DNA from: Phymorhynchus buccinoides
Lineage: Eukaryota; Mollusca; Gastropoda; Neogastropoda; Raphitomidae
Length of the DNA: 64,000 nt
Assembly: GCA_017654935.2 (NCBI GenBank)
Contig: CM065703.1
Location: forward strand, 47,779,606-47,843,605
Direction: 5' to 3'
Shown: positions 24,228 to 32,134 of the stretch, piece after piece
Position numbering within the stretch: the first letter of the stretch is position 1
Layout: every line of letters begins with the position of its first letter
The notes under the pieces: model-generated
The model's database searches: none
What the model was told of the DNA's origin: nothing
What the model saw: only the letters and a program-made list of their open reading frames with translations
Position numbers and translations under genes: made by a program

Positions 24228-27083
24228 CACACGCACACGCACACACACGCACACACGCACACACACACAGACGCACACACACACATGTCTACCTGAAAAG
24301 TACAGCAGGCTTGCTCCAGCCTTGTCCTCTGCAGTCCAAAGTCAGTCCCGTTCAGCTCCAACACTTTACTTCGTAGCCTGCTCAGCGTCGCCTGCAACAA
24401 CTCCATGGCTCGCTGCTCGTGCGCTGGATTGTCAGGACTGAGCAAATGCCTGGAAAACCATTCAAGGTCAAATAAAAACATGAGGGGAAAAAACATACAC
24501 AAACAAACAAACAATATACAAAACATGCAACAACAAAAGCTAAGAATTACAACATTCTGTGCACTGCCCCTTGACAATTACCCCAAAATCTCTAAACTAA
24601 AATATCATCAGTGAAATTTAAAAAACACGTATCTCAATTTTGGTAGTTTTGAGAAAAATTAAAAAAACTGTTTTAAAAATGAACCGCGTTGACCACAATT
24701 GATTAACTATGATGAATATGTTGTTCAAGACATTGCGAGTTTAGTCTTGCACTTCGTTACAATTACTTTTTTTTTAATCTTTAGACTTGAAAAGAACGAA
24801 GATACAAGGTTTTTGTCTTTAACTAGATCTAAATTTAGGACTTATGTTTTTCTCCTATTTTCACAACCTCATTTACCCCAGATAGAAAGTCGTTAGAGAT
24901 ACAAGCTTTTGGTGGAAGGTGGCGAGAAACATTAGAGAGCTGACTATGTATCTAACTCAAAACAAAACAAAAATCAAGATACGAGGTATTTGAATTTCAC
25001 CAACGATATGAACATGATTAGAAGGCAGCTGTGCCTTTCATCTTCTTCTTCGTCGATCACTCAAACAAATTCCTGTCATGGGAACAGATGACTCATGCCG
25101 CCGTTAAGCGCCTAACTAACGTCCATCTTCGGCTGGAGAAAATCATAAGTGTTTCTTGAAAAAAAAGGCAGGAGAACGAACCAGTCAGGCAGAAAGATAG
25201 TAGATGACACTTTGACAGAATCAAAGCAAGTGATAGATTTGAAGGAGTTACCAGCAAGAGCTTCTTGGAAGGTGGGGGAACTATTTGTGCGAAAGACACA
25301 CACACACCCCTGGTGTCCCCACCGGAGGGAACAGATCATACAACTTACCATGGCTGCTCCAGTCAATCAAGCAGGTATTGTCGCACCTCAATGGGAAAGG
25401 TGTAACTCTACATTAACAGAGACAAGAATATCATCTATTTACAATAATGACTATTTAATTCATCAAGATCTTTACTTACCACGGCTGCTCCTCCAGCCAC
25501 TCATGCAGGTATTGTCGCACCTCAATGGGGAAGGTGTAACAGTGACAGACTTACCACGGCTGCTCCTCCAGCCACTCATGCAGGTACTGTCGCACCTCAA
25601 TGGGGAAGGTGTAACAGTGACAGACTTACCACGGCTGCTCCTCCAGCCACTCATGCAGGTACTGTCGCACCTCAATGGGGAAGGTGTAACAGTGACAGAC
25701 TTACCACGGCTGCTCCTCCAGCCACTCATGCAGGTACTGTCGCACCTCAATGGGGAAGGTGTAACAGTGACAGACTTACCACGGCTGCTCCTCCAGCCAC
25801 TCATGCAGGTACTGTCGCACCTCAATGGGGAAGGTGTAACACTAACAGTGACAGACTTACCACGGCTGCTCCTCCAGCCACTCATGCAGGTACTGTCGCA
25901 CCTCAATGGGGAAGGTGTAACACTAACAGTGACAGACTTACCACGGCTGCTCCTCCAGCCACTCATGCAGGTACTGTCGCACCTCAATGGGGAAGGTGTA
26001 ACACTAGCAGTGACAGACTTACCACGGCTGCTCCTCCAGCCACTCATGCAGGTACTGTCGCACCTCAATGGGGAAGGTGTAACACTAACAGTGACAGACT
26101 TACCACGGCTGCTCCTCCAGCCACTCATGCAGGTACTGTCGCACCTCAATGGGGAAGGTGTAACACTAACAGTGACAGACTTACCACGGCTGCTCCTCCA
26201 GCCACTCATGCAGGTACTGTTGCACCTCAATGGGGAAGGTGTAACACTAACAGTGACAGACTTACCACGGCTGCTCCTCCAGCCACTCATGCAGGTACTG
26301 TCGCACCTCAATGGGGAAGGTGTAACAGTGACAGACTTACCACGGCTGCTCCTCCAGCCACTCATGCAGGTACTGTCGCACCTCAATGGGGAAGGTGTAA
26401 CAGTGACAGACTTACCACGGCTGCTCCTCCAGCCACTCATGCAGGTACTGTCGCACCTCAATGGGGAAGGTGTAACAGTGACAGACTTACCACGGCTGCT
26501 CCTCCAGCCACTCATGCAGGTACTGTCGCACCTCAATGGGGAAGGTGTAACAGTGACAGACTTACCACGGCTGCTCCTCCAGCCACTCATGCAGGTACTG
26601 TCGCACCTCAATGGGGAAGGTGTAACACTAACAGTGACAGACTTACCACGGCTGCTCCTCCAGCCACTCATGCAGGTATTGTCGCACCTCAATGGGGAAG
26701 GTGTAACACTAACAGTGACAGACTTACCATGGCTGCTCCTCCAGCCACTCATGCAGGTACTGTCGCACCTCAATGGGGAAGGTGTAACAGTGACAGACTT
26801 ACCACAGCTGCTCCTCCAGCCACTCATGCAGGTACTGTCGCACCTCAATGGGGAAGGTGTAACACTAACAGTGACAGACTTACCATGGCTGCTCCTCCAG
26901 CCACTCATGCAGGTACTGTCGCACCTCAATGGGGAAGGTGTAACACTAACAGTGACAGACTTACCACGGCTGCTCCTCCAGCCACTCATGCAGGTACTGT
27001 CGCACCTCAATGGGGAAGGTGTAACAGTGACAGACTTGCTCCAGCAGACCCTGGTGCTGTAAGATGTCCGTCCACCTCAGCAT
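3091..27083 (-). CDS. STAT: STAT family transcription factor (STAT5/6-like), N-terminal two fifths, nine exons
   Basis: Signal transducer and activator of transcription: a latent cytoplasmic factor phosphorylated by JAK-type kinases that dimerises and binds DNA. Coding exons, in gene order: 27083-26965, 24449-24293, 17182-17093, 16878-16800, 15845-15641, 12081-11924, 9515-9330, 8902-8768, 3307-3091; all junctions are GT-AG and phases agree. Residues 1-92 form the N-domain (start MLRW, then [14 protein letters not shown]). The coiled coil contains [17 protein letters not shown] and [12 protein letters not shown], hallmarks of STAT5/6. Exon 8 gives [20 protein letters not shown] and exon 9 the NNLVVMEC and CANFRMM motifs, the start of the DNA-binding domain. 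Linker, SH2 and tail are beyond the left edge. Oddities: exon 5 is out of frame by one base, and junctions of exons 1, 6 and 8 are tandemly amplified. Family assignment is firm; orthology to STAT5 versus STAT6 is not resolved. Confidence 0.93.
3349..3556. mobile_element. MITE with CAGACCTGTTTAC-type termini (copy 1)
   Basis: Left end CAGATCTGTTTACC and right end GTAAACAGGTCTG form inverted termini of about 13 bp with one mismatch. Interior AT-rich, rich in gagtag words, no coding. The same termini bound 15909-16342. CAG-type ends suggest hAT, but no clean 8-bp target duplication was found. Confidence 0.6.
3691..4050. mobile_element. Foldback element, family also at 24605-25008
   Basis: Ends atatcgtcggtgaaattcaa and tttgaatttcactgacgata are inverted copies of each other. 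The interior shares long blocks (for example tgaccacaattgattaacta and gaatatgttgttcaagacat) with the copy at 24605-25008. Noncoding; both lie in STAT introns in the same orientation. Confidence 0.75.
4150..4856 (-). repeat. STAT exon 8 donor-derived array, distal block
   Basis: About 14 units of 48 or 51 bp containing gggcataggggagggcggcc and atataacaatgctcactt. The minus-strand gtgagcattgt matches the intron side of the exon 8 donor. Split from the 6390-7995 block by the TTAA element. Long open frames across it are artefacts of the period divisible by three. Confidence 0.95.
4853..6389. mobile_element. piggyBac-like nonautonomous element inserted in the array, TTAA target duplication
   Basis: TTAA at 4853-4856 and 6386-6389 bracket unique sequence with inverted ends CTCTTTCATTCCTGG and CTCTTTCAATCCTGC. 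The array halves join as gctcacTTAAggacag, and that exact string occurs uninterrupted in neighbouring units (about 4696-4711, 4748 and 4800), giving a natural empty site. The interior has many gtgacac words and no transposase that I can read. Confidence 0.85.
6390..7995 (-). repeat. STAT exon 8 donor-derived array, middle block
   Basis: About 32 units of the same 48/51-bp type as 4150-4856, differing by presence of gag after cactt and by c/t and c/a changes in ggcggccatat. Every unit keeps the minus-strand donor-like gtgagc. Confidence 0.95.
7996..8790 (-). repeat. STAT exon 8 3' end and splice donor, tandem array
   Basis: About 16 units of 51 bp. On the minus strand each carries about 33 nt of exon 8 (CTGCCCTGC, TCATGGCGTCTGTCCTCAA) followed by gtgagcattgtatgg. 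The true exon 8 end at 8768 is the first unit. The exon-derived part is nearly invariant, with T/C/G changes at one or two positions. Confidence 0.95.
8768..8902 (-). CDS. STAT: STAT exon 8 (start of DNA-binding domain)
   Basis: 135 nt. Encodes [31 protein letters not shown] and ends IMASVL. Matches the STAT segment with the EKQPxQV and RLLVGxKLN motifs. Acceptor ctctaacag, donor CAA/gtgagc. Both of its boundaries are tandemly amplified in the adjacent introns. Confidence 0.93.
8885..9135 (-). repeat. STAT exon 8 acceptor, tandem array (about 4 copies)
   Basis: Minus-strand units contain tctgtctctctgtgacag followed by AAGTCTGATTATGGAGAGAC, matching the exon 8 start AAGCCTGATCGTGGAGAGAC. Period about 55-60 bp. 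These are extra AG acceptors with about 20 nt of exon 8, all upstream of the exon in transcription order. Confidence 0.9.
9330..9515 (-). CDS. STAT: STAT exon 7 (coiled coil end)
   Basis: 186 nt, entering phase 2 and leaving phase 2. Encodes [18 protein letters not shown], a Pro/Gly-rich loop ([11 protein letters not shown]), then [14 protein letters not shown]. Acceptor gccacag, donor TCTAG/gtgggt. Confidence 0.92.
   Translation of the reverse strand: MRAPCRVTGPDVPADPEDRSPGSQPSPGSHNRGIRHWRWWSCGIPESIPRGGQTSAGVAGV
9845..9950. repeat. Tandem duplication, about 52 bp x 2
   Basis: cctgaaaacaacaaaacata with gcatgacacctccatcact occurs twice in a row inside STAT intron 6. Confidence 0.9.
10085..10455. 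repeat. Minisatellite, about 92 bp x 4
   Basis: Units contain accatataggcagacatgca, ctgcataatggacaacaggt and ctcacgtgtggacgccagtg. In STAT intron 6; no exon relationship seen. Confidence 0.95.
10661..10871. mobile_element. Foldback MITE (copy 1; second at 40870-41061)
   Basis: Ends tggcttggagtcaaaacgga and tttctgactccaagcca are inverted repeats; inner inverted segments (acttgtat / atacaagt) extend the fold. The interior phrase actgcagaaatataaaaag is shared with the second copy. Noncoding. Confidence 0.8.
11040..11935 (-). repeat. STAT exon 6 splice-donor array (66 bp, about 13 copies)
   Basis: Each unit on the minus strand contains gttcaggactGgtcagtgtg, the end of exon 6 and its donor, then tgtgaactgtatcgtgtcaa and cgttgaccatgaccaa. 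The 66-bp period is strict. The first unit is the true exon 6 boundary at 11924. Confidence 0.95.
11924..12081 (-). CDS. STAT: STAT exon 6 (coiled coil)
   Basis: 158 nt, 52 codons plus two bases. Encodes [36 protein letters not shown] and MLDRLQDW. Acceptor gtgttcag, donor GACTG/gtcagt. The W/C join with exon 7 restores the conserved LQxWC of STAT5. Its last ten bases and the donor are the seed of the array at 11040-11935. Confidence 0.95.
12355..12575. repeat. Minisatellite, about 75 bp x 3
   Basis: Units contain caagttgaaaccaaagagca, aggcatgcatttgtgaaca and cttcccctctacagtccaat. Middle copy has an insertion. STAT intron 5. Confidence 0.9.
12825..12867. repeat. Poly(G) run of about 43
   Basis: Uninterrupted G followed by tgtataggggggg and then a G-rich region to about 12990. 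Homopolymers this long are prone to length error in assembly. Confidence 0.9.
13080..13994. repeat. Minisatellite, about 85-90 bp, about 10 copies, with C-run and CA microsatellite in each unit
   Basis: Units contain acttggagtgggtgtaaccg, tgtgaggccatcccacacga and agagtcagaaagtcacacac, then a C run and (CA)n of variable length. STAT intron 5. Confidence 0.95.
13995..14855 (-). mobile_element. hAT-like DNA transposon remnant with BED-type zinc finger
   Basis: Ends catggttcgtggggac and, inverted, cagggttcgtggggtcc are matching termini in hAT style. A minus-strand frame at 14425-14192 reads [11 protein letters not shown], then [13 protein letters not shown], a C-x2-C/H-x-x-H-type pattern expected of the BED finger at the start of hAT transposases. 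The catalytic domain is missing. Repeated aaaggacc words occur inside both ends. Confidence 0.65.
14911..14999 (-). mobile_element. tRNA-like sequence (SINE head or tRNA pseudogene)
   Basis: Minus strand reads GGTGTGATAGTTCAGTGGAT (A-box-like) and TGTTCGAATCTCC (B box) at tRNA spacing. The stem pairing is imperfect, so a functional tRNA is unlikely. Confidence 0.55.
15147..15186 (+). repeat. Single inverted copy of the STAT exon 8 donor-array unit
   Basis: Plus strand reads gtgagcattgttatatggcc then gccctcccctatgccct, the reverse complement of the unit amplified at 4150-7995. It stands alone in intron 5, opposite in orientation and more than 6 kb away. Confidence 0.9.
15490..15636. repeat. 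(CT)n microsatellite at the STAT exon 5 donor
   Basis: Interrupted CT/CCT run reaching to within about ten bases of the exon 5 donor. On the transcript strand it is (GA)n. Confidence 0.95.
15641..15845 (-). CDS. STAT: STAT exon 5 (coiled coil), reading frame broken in a G-rich stretch
   Basis: Entry frame gives [11 protein letters not shown] and exit frame gives [17 protein letters not shown] then LQLRQ, both good helical coiled-coil sequence. They are in different frames: the exon is 205 nt where 206 (modulo 3) is needed. The break falls in the G-rich stretch at about 15728-15813. Either a base is missing in a homopolymer, or about 86 nt there (starting GTGG, ending GGAG) is removed as a small intron; that removal would keep frame but lacks a pyrimidine tract. 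The donor CAG/gtacag is followed by a GA array. Confidence 0.75.
15909..16342. mobile_element. MITE with CAGACCTGTTTAC termini (copy 2)
   Basis: Left CAGACCTGTTTACCA and right GGTAAACAGGTCTG are inverted copies. Interior AT-rich with inner partial inverted repeats (gtaattt / aaattac). Same family as 3349-3556. STAT intron 4. Confidence 0.7.
16800..16878 (-). CDS. STAT: STAT exon 4 (linker to coiled coil)
   Basis: 79 nt, 26 codons plus one base; begins [12 protein letters not shown] and ends QQRGIIT. Acceptor cctgtgcag, donor ACAG/gtacct. It reads open in the frame delivered by exon 3. Confidence 0.85.
17093..17182 (-). CDS. STAT: STAT exon 3 (N-domain end)
   Basis: 90 nt, 30 codons, phase 0 at both ends; encodes [17 protein letters not shown] and ends LQKLHTIQQ. 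Acceptor ttttcag, donor CAG/gtatct. Confidence 0.9.
17328..17530 (+). mobile_element. tRNA-derived SINE
   Basis: Head reads tgcctcaggtggttagtcgc (A-box region) and gtggaggttcgaaccctgct (B box), followed by gggttaagtcctttggaaag and acactttactcc, a conserved-looking SINE body. Tail into attttacacacgttactt. Located in STAT intron 2. Confidence 0.75.
17585..18612. repeat. Minisatellite, about 80 bp, about 12-13 copies, with gcatgcatgc palindrome
   Basis: Units contain cctcacatagcatgcatgct, gtgtgccaacagcagt and ggataaacatccccaatagg. One unit near 18490-18510 is rearranged. No exon homology found. STAT intron 2. Confidence 0.95.
18950..19985 (+). mobile_element. 5'-truncated non-LTR retrotransposon (reverse transcriptase C-terminal part)
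   Basis: Reads [12 protein letters not shown] and IFADDIKMF (RT catalytic FADD), an in-frame stop at about 19061, then [44 protein letters not shown] and [13 protein letters not shown]. About 90 bp (caccaaactatataaagcac onward) is tandemly duplicated around 19343-19510, breaking the frame. The 3' end is (CTA)n at about 19958-19979. Inactive. CR1/Jockey-type by motif order; clade not resolved. Confidence 0.9.
20060..21310. repeat. Minisatellite, about 46 bp, about 27 copies, with internal (CA)n
   Basis: Units contain ctagtacctgtgccatcagc and gactgaaataatgaa (or gaagtagtgaa) then (CA)4-8. Two subtypes alternate. STAT intron 2. Confidence 0.95.
21310..22370. repeat. Composite of (ATC)n/(CAG)n and long (CA)n tracts
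   Basis: ATC and GTC trinucleotides, then CAG repeats, then two near copies of ctggaaagcttcttgtgcaa-type sequence separated by CA runs of 50-90 bases. No gene seen. Confidence 0.9.
22380..23890. repeat. Minisatellite, 38 bp, about 39 copies
   Basis: Unit contains tagtcatctacaggccagcc and ttggtgaagcctctcctt. Very low divergence, so probably recently expanded. STAT intron 2. Confidence 0.97.
23927..24089. mobile_element. MITE with TACCGTATnTTACGGACTA-type ends (copy 1)
   Basis: Left taccgtatcttacggactac then aaggcgcacc; right gccttatagtacgtaaaata then cggta. Inverted termini of about 25 bp. A diverged relative lies at 43790-43949. Confidence 0.75.
24163..24290. repeat. (CA)n microsatellite at the STAT exon 2 donor
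   Basis: On the transcript strand a GT/GC run starting about six bases after the exon 2 splice donor. Confidence 0.95.
24293..24449 (-). CDS. STAT: STAT exon 2 (N-domain)
   Basis: 157 nt; the first G completes Trp40 (TG+G). Encodes [19 protein letters not shown] and continues to QACCTFQ. Acceptor ttttccag, donor CAG/gtagac, ending in phase 0. A GT microsatellite begins six bases into the intron. Confidence 0.93.
24605..25008. mobile_element. Foldback element, second copy of the 3691-4050 family
   Basis: Shares gttttgagaaaaatt, tgaccacaattgattaacta and ccccagata-type blocks in the same order as 3691-4050, and ends in tttgaatttcaccaacgata. About 80 percent alike by eye. Confidence 0.75.
25473..27040 (-). 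repeat. STAT exon 1 3' end and splice donor, tandem array (75/81 bp, about 20 copies)
   Basis: On the minus strand every unit carries about 50 nt of exon 1 (encoding [20 protein letters not shown]) and CCGTGgtaagtctgtcac. Units are 75 bp or, with an extra agtgtt-type hexamer, 81 bp. The exon-derived part is almost invariant; the proximal unit is the real exon 1 end at 26965. The first intron therefore begins with about 20 copies of its own donor. Confidence 0.96.
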
Positions 27084-27115
27084 GGTGACAACTGGCAGTG
27101 TTTGCACACAGGCCT
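26965..27115 (-). CDS. STAT: STAT exon 1 (5'UTR end plus first coding exon)
   Basis: An acceptor-like gtttcag precedes 27115, so an upstream noncoding exon is likely. The start ATG is 27083-27081. Coding part 119 nt, 39 codons plus two bases, ending CCGTG before gtaagt at 26964. The protein motifs [17 protein letters not shown] and EEQPW match the start of the STAT N-domain. Reading on past this donor meets TAA immediately. Confidence 0.93.
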
Positions 27116-28557
27116 CTGAAACAAACCAGCAACGTCCACATTTAAACCCCTAAGAGACAATCTACTCACAGAACGCCGCTTCTTTCAAGCTACAAATGAT
27201 CTGTATCTGTACGAACCTGTATTGATTATACTAATTTTTATACTGTACAAGGTGCTGGTTGGATTGACCACCTATTGGTAGAGCCCTTAAAGACCCACCA
27301 GCATCACGTGTCGCAATCAATGGGTTTCACGTGTTTTACCACTGCTCCTCCAGCCTTATAGCTGGTAAGAAATCTTAACAGTGACAGACTTCCACAGCAT
27401 AAGAGCCAATGTGAGGTACTGTGACGTGGGGGGTCTTTAAGGACAGAGTTCCTGAAGACTGGGTCTTCCCCTGGATGAAGGCTGATGAGATGATGGCGAG
27501 ACAGTGATCTTCATCCATGGCAGACTGTCATGGATGGTTCTGTTACACTGTGACCCTTCAAGTTCAGCATCTGGGGGTTTGCAGTCTGGAACTGGATCAT
27601 TCAGAGAGGAGTTTGAGCTTCGGTTTTGTACTCATGCCTATGCCCTATGGTGCTATCAGCATCGACATCGCGAGGAGAGAAGCTGGATTGCATTGCGATA
27701 TAGCCTTAGGCTGTCCTTCTCATTGCCCGCTTTACTTGCCGCTTGTTTCGTTGACCTCCCAACTCTAGGTCATCTTCAGGGCAACTGGGTAACCTTCTCT
27801 GTGCCAAGGTGATGGCATCGTTGACACATGGCAAGAGACACACAATCGAGTCTGACTCTCTCTGCAGGCAGATGATTCCCCCCAGCAGACAAGCCACTCC
27901 CCACATTCTCCGGCTCGGGAACTTGCAAGTATGCAACTGGAGCGTCTACTGGGCATTGGCAATCTGCTGGCTCAAGGCCAGCGTTGCAGAGATTGTCTAA
28001 GTCGTCAAGCATTGCCCAGTCCGTATGCCAAATCAGCCGTTGAGCCAATACCCAATGGTGAGGGAGATTGATTGAGCCGCCCTGCTGTTGTCTGCCACCC
28101 AACAGCACACCGTGAGCATTTCACCCCACTCTCGAGAATGTGATATTGCACAACCAGACTTGCGGTTTTATACTTGAGAGAGCGCCTGTGGGCAGTCTTG
28201 AATGCCTCTATGGACATTGCTGAACTACAAACTCTGGCAGGTGGTTCCACTGTGGATAGTGGTGCGGTGTCTACAAAGAACAAAAACCTGTATATTCATT
28301 GTTCTGTCCTACATCTAGGAAGTACTAGGGTTAGGGCTAATCCCGTCAAAATGATGACAATGGTTGTTCAACGAAAGAAGAACATGTGGATATTCATATC
28401 ATATCATATCAGAGGTACAGAATAGTAACTTAGAGAGCTTTTTGCCTGCTCTTTCAAATTCAAGTCATTCGTGTTTGTTGTATTTTTTTTTAAATATATT
28501 CCGGGCGCAACAAAGCGCGGCACCGTATTGCTTCTTACATTTAACACTTCCGTGACG
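27116..28557. other. Intergenic, no gene recognised
   Basis: Lies upstream of STAT exon 1 and would include its promoter and any 5' noncoding exon. Degraded repeat-like sequence; a phrase ctgctcctccagcc near 27342 and gtgacagactt near 27382 look like scattered fragments of the exon 1 array. Open frames here (for example 28283-28005, minus) have no recognised domain. Confidence 0.5.
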
Positions 28558-28880
28558 GGAACCTCCGATCGTAGGTTCAGCAGAACATCTCTATCTGCCG
28601 GGAACCTCCGATCGTAGGTTCAGCAGAACATCTCTATCTGCCGGGAACCTCCGATCGTAGGTTCAGCAGAACATCTCTATCTGACGGGAACCTCCGATCG
28701 TAGGTTCAGCAGAACATCTCTATCTGCCGGGAACCTCCGATCGTAGGTTCAGCAGAACATCTCTATCTGACGGGAACCTCCGATCGTAGGTTCAGCAGAA
28801 CATCTCTATCTGCCGGGAACCTCCGATCGTAGGTTCAGCAGAACATCTCTATCTGCCGGGAACCTCCAATCGTAGGTAGA
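28558..28880. repeat. Minisatellite, 43 bp, about 7.5 copies, with a hairpin in each unit
   Basis: Unit contains gggaacctccgatcgtaggt and tcagcagaacatctctatct. GAACCT and AGGTTC flank CCGATCGT, so each unit can fold. Nearly identical copies. Confidence 0.95.
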
Positions 28881-29367
28881 ACGGTCTAAGGTACAAAACT
28901 CCCTACTATACCAGCGGACTTTTCTTGTTTGATTTTACAGTTACTTCCCCGGAATACTGAAACGGAAATAGAATTGCTCGTTTGTCTGCAGTCGAAATTT
29001 GAGGAGATTTTTGCATGAAAATTGTCAAAATTTAGAGGTCTGAGTGGCGAGGAGATTGTTTGGTTGCTCGAACTTGATGAAGATGAAAGTAATGCTGGCA
29101 ATCAGTCAGGTTTTAAGGATGAAAGTAGTGAAAATAATGTAAGTACTGATTACATTGAACAGTGAGTGCCCAGTACGAGTAAGAATGTGACAACAAAAAG
29201 TGTTGTTATCGGCAGAATCGTTCGATCTCGTCACGGAGTTCGATCTCGAAGTCAAGCAGCATGTCGGCTGTAAATCGTTCATGCAATATTTTCACAAAGC
29301 ATTTAAAATTGAATTAAGCATCCATTTTTCATAAAGTACAGAACGTTTGGTGCACATCAGACTTCAT

Positions 29368-29640
29368 TTAGGCTCTTAAGCAGTCATTCAACAATAATTT
29401 TTCCAGTGCAGCCTCAGGCCAGCAGAGTGGTTTCACTGATGCGGTGCCAGTCACAATAGTGTTAAATGATAGTAACGTTTGTCTGGAAGCTATGGACAGT
29501 TGTCCAGTGGCTAGGCATTTGCTAAAGGAGCTGCCATCTGGGAACTTGATGAACACACCACCTCCCCCATTCCGTACAGCATTCTCTGCAGAGCCATCTG
29601 TGTAAACTCGGGTCAGGGTGGTGCTTGTCGCGTGCAAATC
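29368..29640 (-). pseudogene. RNase H-like fragment of a retroelement
   Basis: Minus-strand frame reads TRVYTDGSAENAVRNGGGGV then FIKFPDGSSF, matching the YTDGS and GGGGV start of LINE-type RNase H domains. The frame deteriorates downstream. No RT recognised nearby. Confidence 0.6.
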
Positions 29641-29836
29641 TGTCGCTCGCTACTATGAGTGTGTATTTGCGACATTCACAAATTTCACTTTTTCCGTACT
29701 TGAACCATTTACCTAACCCTAACCCTATCCCTAACCCACGGAAAAAGTGAAATTTGTGGTTCATGCTCAATGTCGCAAAATGCCGCAAATACAGACTCTC
29801 ATAGTCGTAGGTACTAAGGTAGCGAGCTACAGATTT
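29636..29836. mobile_element. Foldback element with telomere-like core (copy 1)
   Basis: Arms gtcgctcgctactatgag ... tttgcgacat and atgtcgcaaa ... aaggtagcgagc are inverted; an inner pair, caaatttcactttttccgt / acggaaaaagtgaaatttg, flanks acctaaccctaaccctatcc. A second copy lies at 52557-52745. Confidence 0.8.
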
Positions 29837-31570
29837 GCACGAGCGACAGGGTAGTCCCTGTTATTTAGTGTTAAGGGTTTCCAGGGTCAGGGACTTCAAC
29901 TCGGAGTCAATAATGTTGTGTTTTGGCTCCAATTCCAGGGATGTCGAGGATGATTGAGCCCTGGGGCATCCACAGTGATCAAGCGACCAGTCCTCCTACT
30001 AGAACAGTAGAAGTCCTAGTCTTGGAGCAGTTCAACTTCAACTTTCAAAATTCAAGTGGCTGTGCACTGATCGGCAGACTGTTTGACCTGTTAGTGGCCT
30101 TCAACAGCACAAGTCGTTTCAGTTATTGCTGCTGCATAAAGTTGAAAATAAACTACTAGTCTATGTCGCCAGAAAAAAATAATGAATTGTCACAGAAAAT
30201 GTACTTACAAGTCAGAAAAGAACTTAGTGTGAGCACGACCCCCTTTCTCGCGCAGCGTAATACGAACACTCGCACTGTTCTTGTCAGGGGCAACCACTCT
30301 TAGTGCACAAAAAGGTACAGAGTTTATTTTATATTCTTCTTATGTTTTTATTATCTAATTTAGACGAATACAAAAAAATGTCTCGATTGTTTTCATTTTG
30401 ATAGTCTTATTAAATAAGTTTATTTGTAATTTATAATCACGAAAGCATCCGGAAAATAGAGAAAATGGATTTCATAAAACATTATTTTAGTCTTCCTGTA
30501 AAACTGTGCCTTTTGTATTCGAGGAAACAAATTTCCAAGAAAATCAAAACCGTAAAAAGGCCTGTCCTAGACAATTGACGCAAAATCACACAAAGCGCTT
30601 TATGTTCTTTGTTTCAATCGATTTTTTGTACAGAAGTCCAACCTTAGGCCTACTTTCGACAACTAAACTGAGAATTGCCAGGGATTTTTTTTTTTCCCGT
30701 CCACTGAACTTTTACTTTCCATGTACCCCAAGGGGATTTTTTGAAATGGGCTAATCTTGTGCACGAGAAAATATTTTGTGTGCATTAGGTATGTTAGAAC
30801 CAATCCGTAAAATTGCCTTATTTCATTAAATGGGCAAAATGGTTTGCCCGGTTCATGAAATGGACAATGTACATCAGATGTTTCCATTCCCATTCACACA
30901 GCTAATAAGATTCAACACTAGCAACATTTTCTAAAATGTATTTTCAACCTAATCTAACCCCCACCCCCACCCCTTACTGAGTGCTGATCTAGGGCATAAT
31001 ATGAGCCTCATATTTTTATAATTCTTTTAAGAATGTTGAATTAAATTAAATCTGATAAGATTTCTCTTTTTTTGTCCCATTTTCTGGGCCGTACAGAGGC
31101 GTTGCTCCCACGCCACTCATCCCGAATCCCAATTCGCAGCCACACCACCGCACGTTCAGGTCGCAGAATCCGAGATCAGCAGTCCAAGGGGAGTCTATAA
31201 GTCTGAGGCCATCAGGAGGCAACCAACTGAGGAGACACTGCACTGCTGCTGAGTCACTCCAGTGTAGATCAGTGGAGCCTGTTCTCAGGACACCAATTAC
31301 TAAACCCTACTGACGACCGTGACAATAATGTTTTAGTCGTGGAGCCAGCGTGAGTGAGGTCGTCCCCCGAGGGCACCACCACGTCCGTCCACTGACAGCT
31401 CCCCAGAACATACTGATCCCCATGACTTTGATCCGAACACTTCAATGGCATAGAATGAATTAGAAATTAAAACTGAGGTCACCATGAGAGCAAGGCGTGC
31501 AGGCCACATAATTTGATACATTTTTTATTTTTGATGATTGATGGAAATGCTGAGGCGGATGACTATGATG

Positions 31571-31602
<32 letters not shown>

Positions 31603-31900
31603 GATGATGCTATGGAGTTCGGTATCGGTCTGAGACTATACATGCCAGCTAGGGTTGTACTCTACGTACACTTCATCCCCAGTTCCTTTTCCTTTCGGAG
31701 TGTGGCTTCCCACGTGGAGGGGTAATCAAAAACGACCACACACATAGCCAATGACGGTGTTCTCGTCCCTAGCTGGTGCATTTGTACCATAGTGTTCAAG
31801 TGTTCGGCTTTTGGGATAATCCCTGGAGTCTTTTAGCCTGGGCGGTACGACAACAACACTCTCGGAGTCGATGAAGCTCGACTGCATGGTTTCAGTCTTC
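29837..31900. other. Intergenic, no gene recognised
   Basis: AT-rich in 30150-31060. 31060-31480 is more GC-rich with no readable domain. A (GATGAT)n tract at about 31557-31610. Nothing supports a coding exon. Confidence 0.5.
31557..31612. repeat. (GAT)n microsatellite
   Basis: gatgatgatgatgat with two interruptions. Confidence 0.9.
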
Positions 31901-31934
31901 CCATTGACTGAGCCCATAGCCACTGACTCTAGTT

Positions 31935-32035
31935 AGGAGTTGGTCCAGGAGCAAAAATAACCCCTTGCCCCTGATAGGATTCGAACCCGATACCTCCCAT
32001 TACACTTCAGCCCTGATCAATAGCTGTGTCACGTG
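31935..32035 (-). mobile_element. tRNA-derived SINE fragment
   Basis: Minus strand reads gtatcgggttcgaatcctat, a good B box, with caggggcaaggggttatttt after it. A box is weak. Likely a SINE head. Confidence 0.5.
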
Positions 32036-32134
32036 TATGGGAATTGAAAACTCGTGCATGGCATTGCCCATTTCGTGAAATAGGCAAACGGCTTGCAGAC
32101 AAGAAAAAAAGGCTGGTTTCCAGTCCTCTGTGTG

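Noticed and set aside
27504..28283. Open frames of 60-110 codons upstream of STAT
   Set aside because: No domain, overlapping on both strands, and no splice context.
29700..29730. Interstitial telomere block
   Set aside because: Only about four imperfect CCCTAA units, and they are part of a repeated foldback element rather than a chromosome-end relic.
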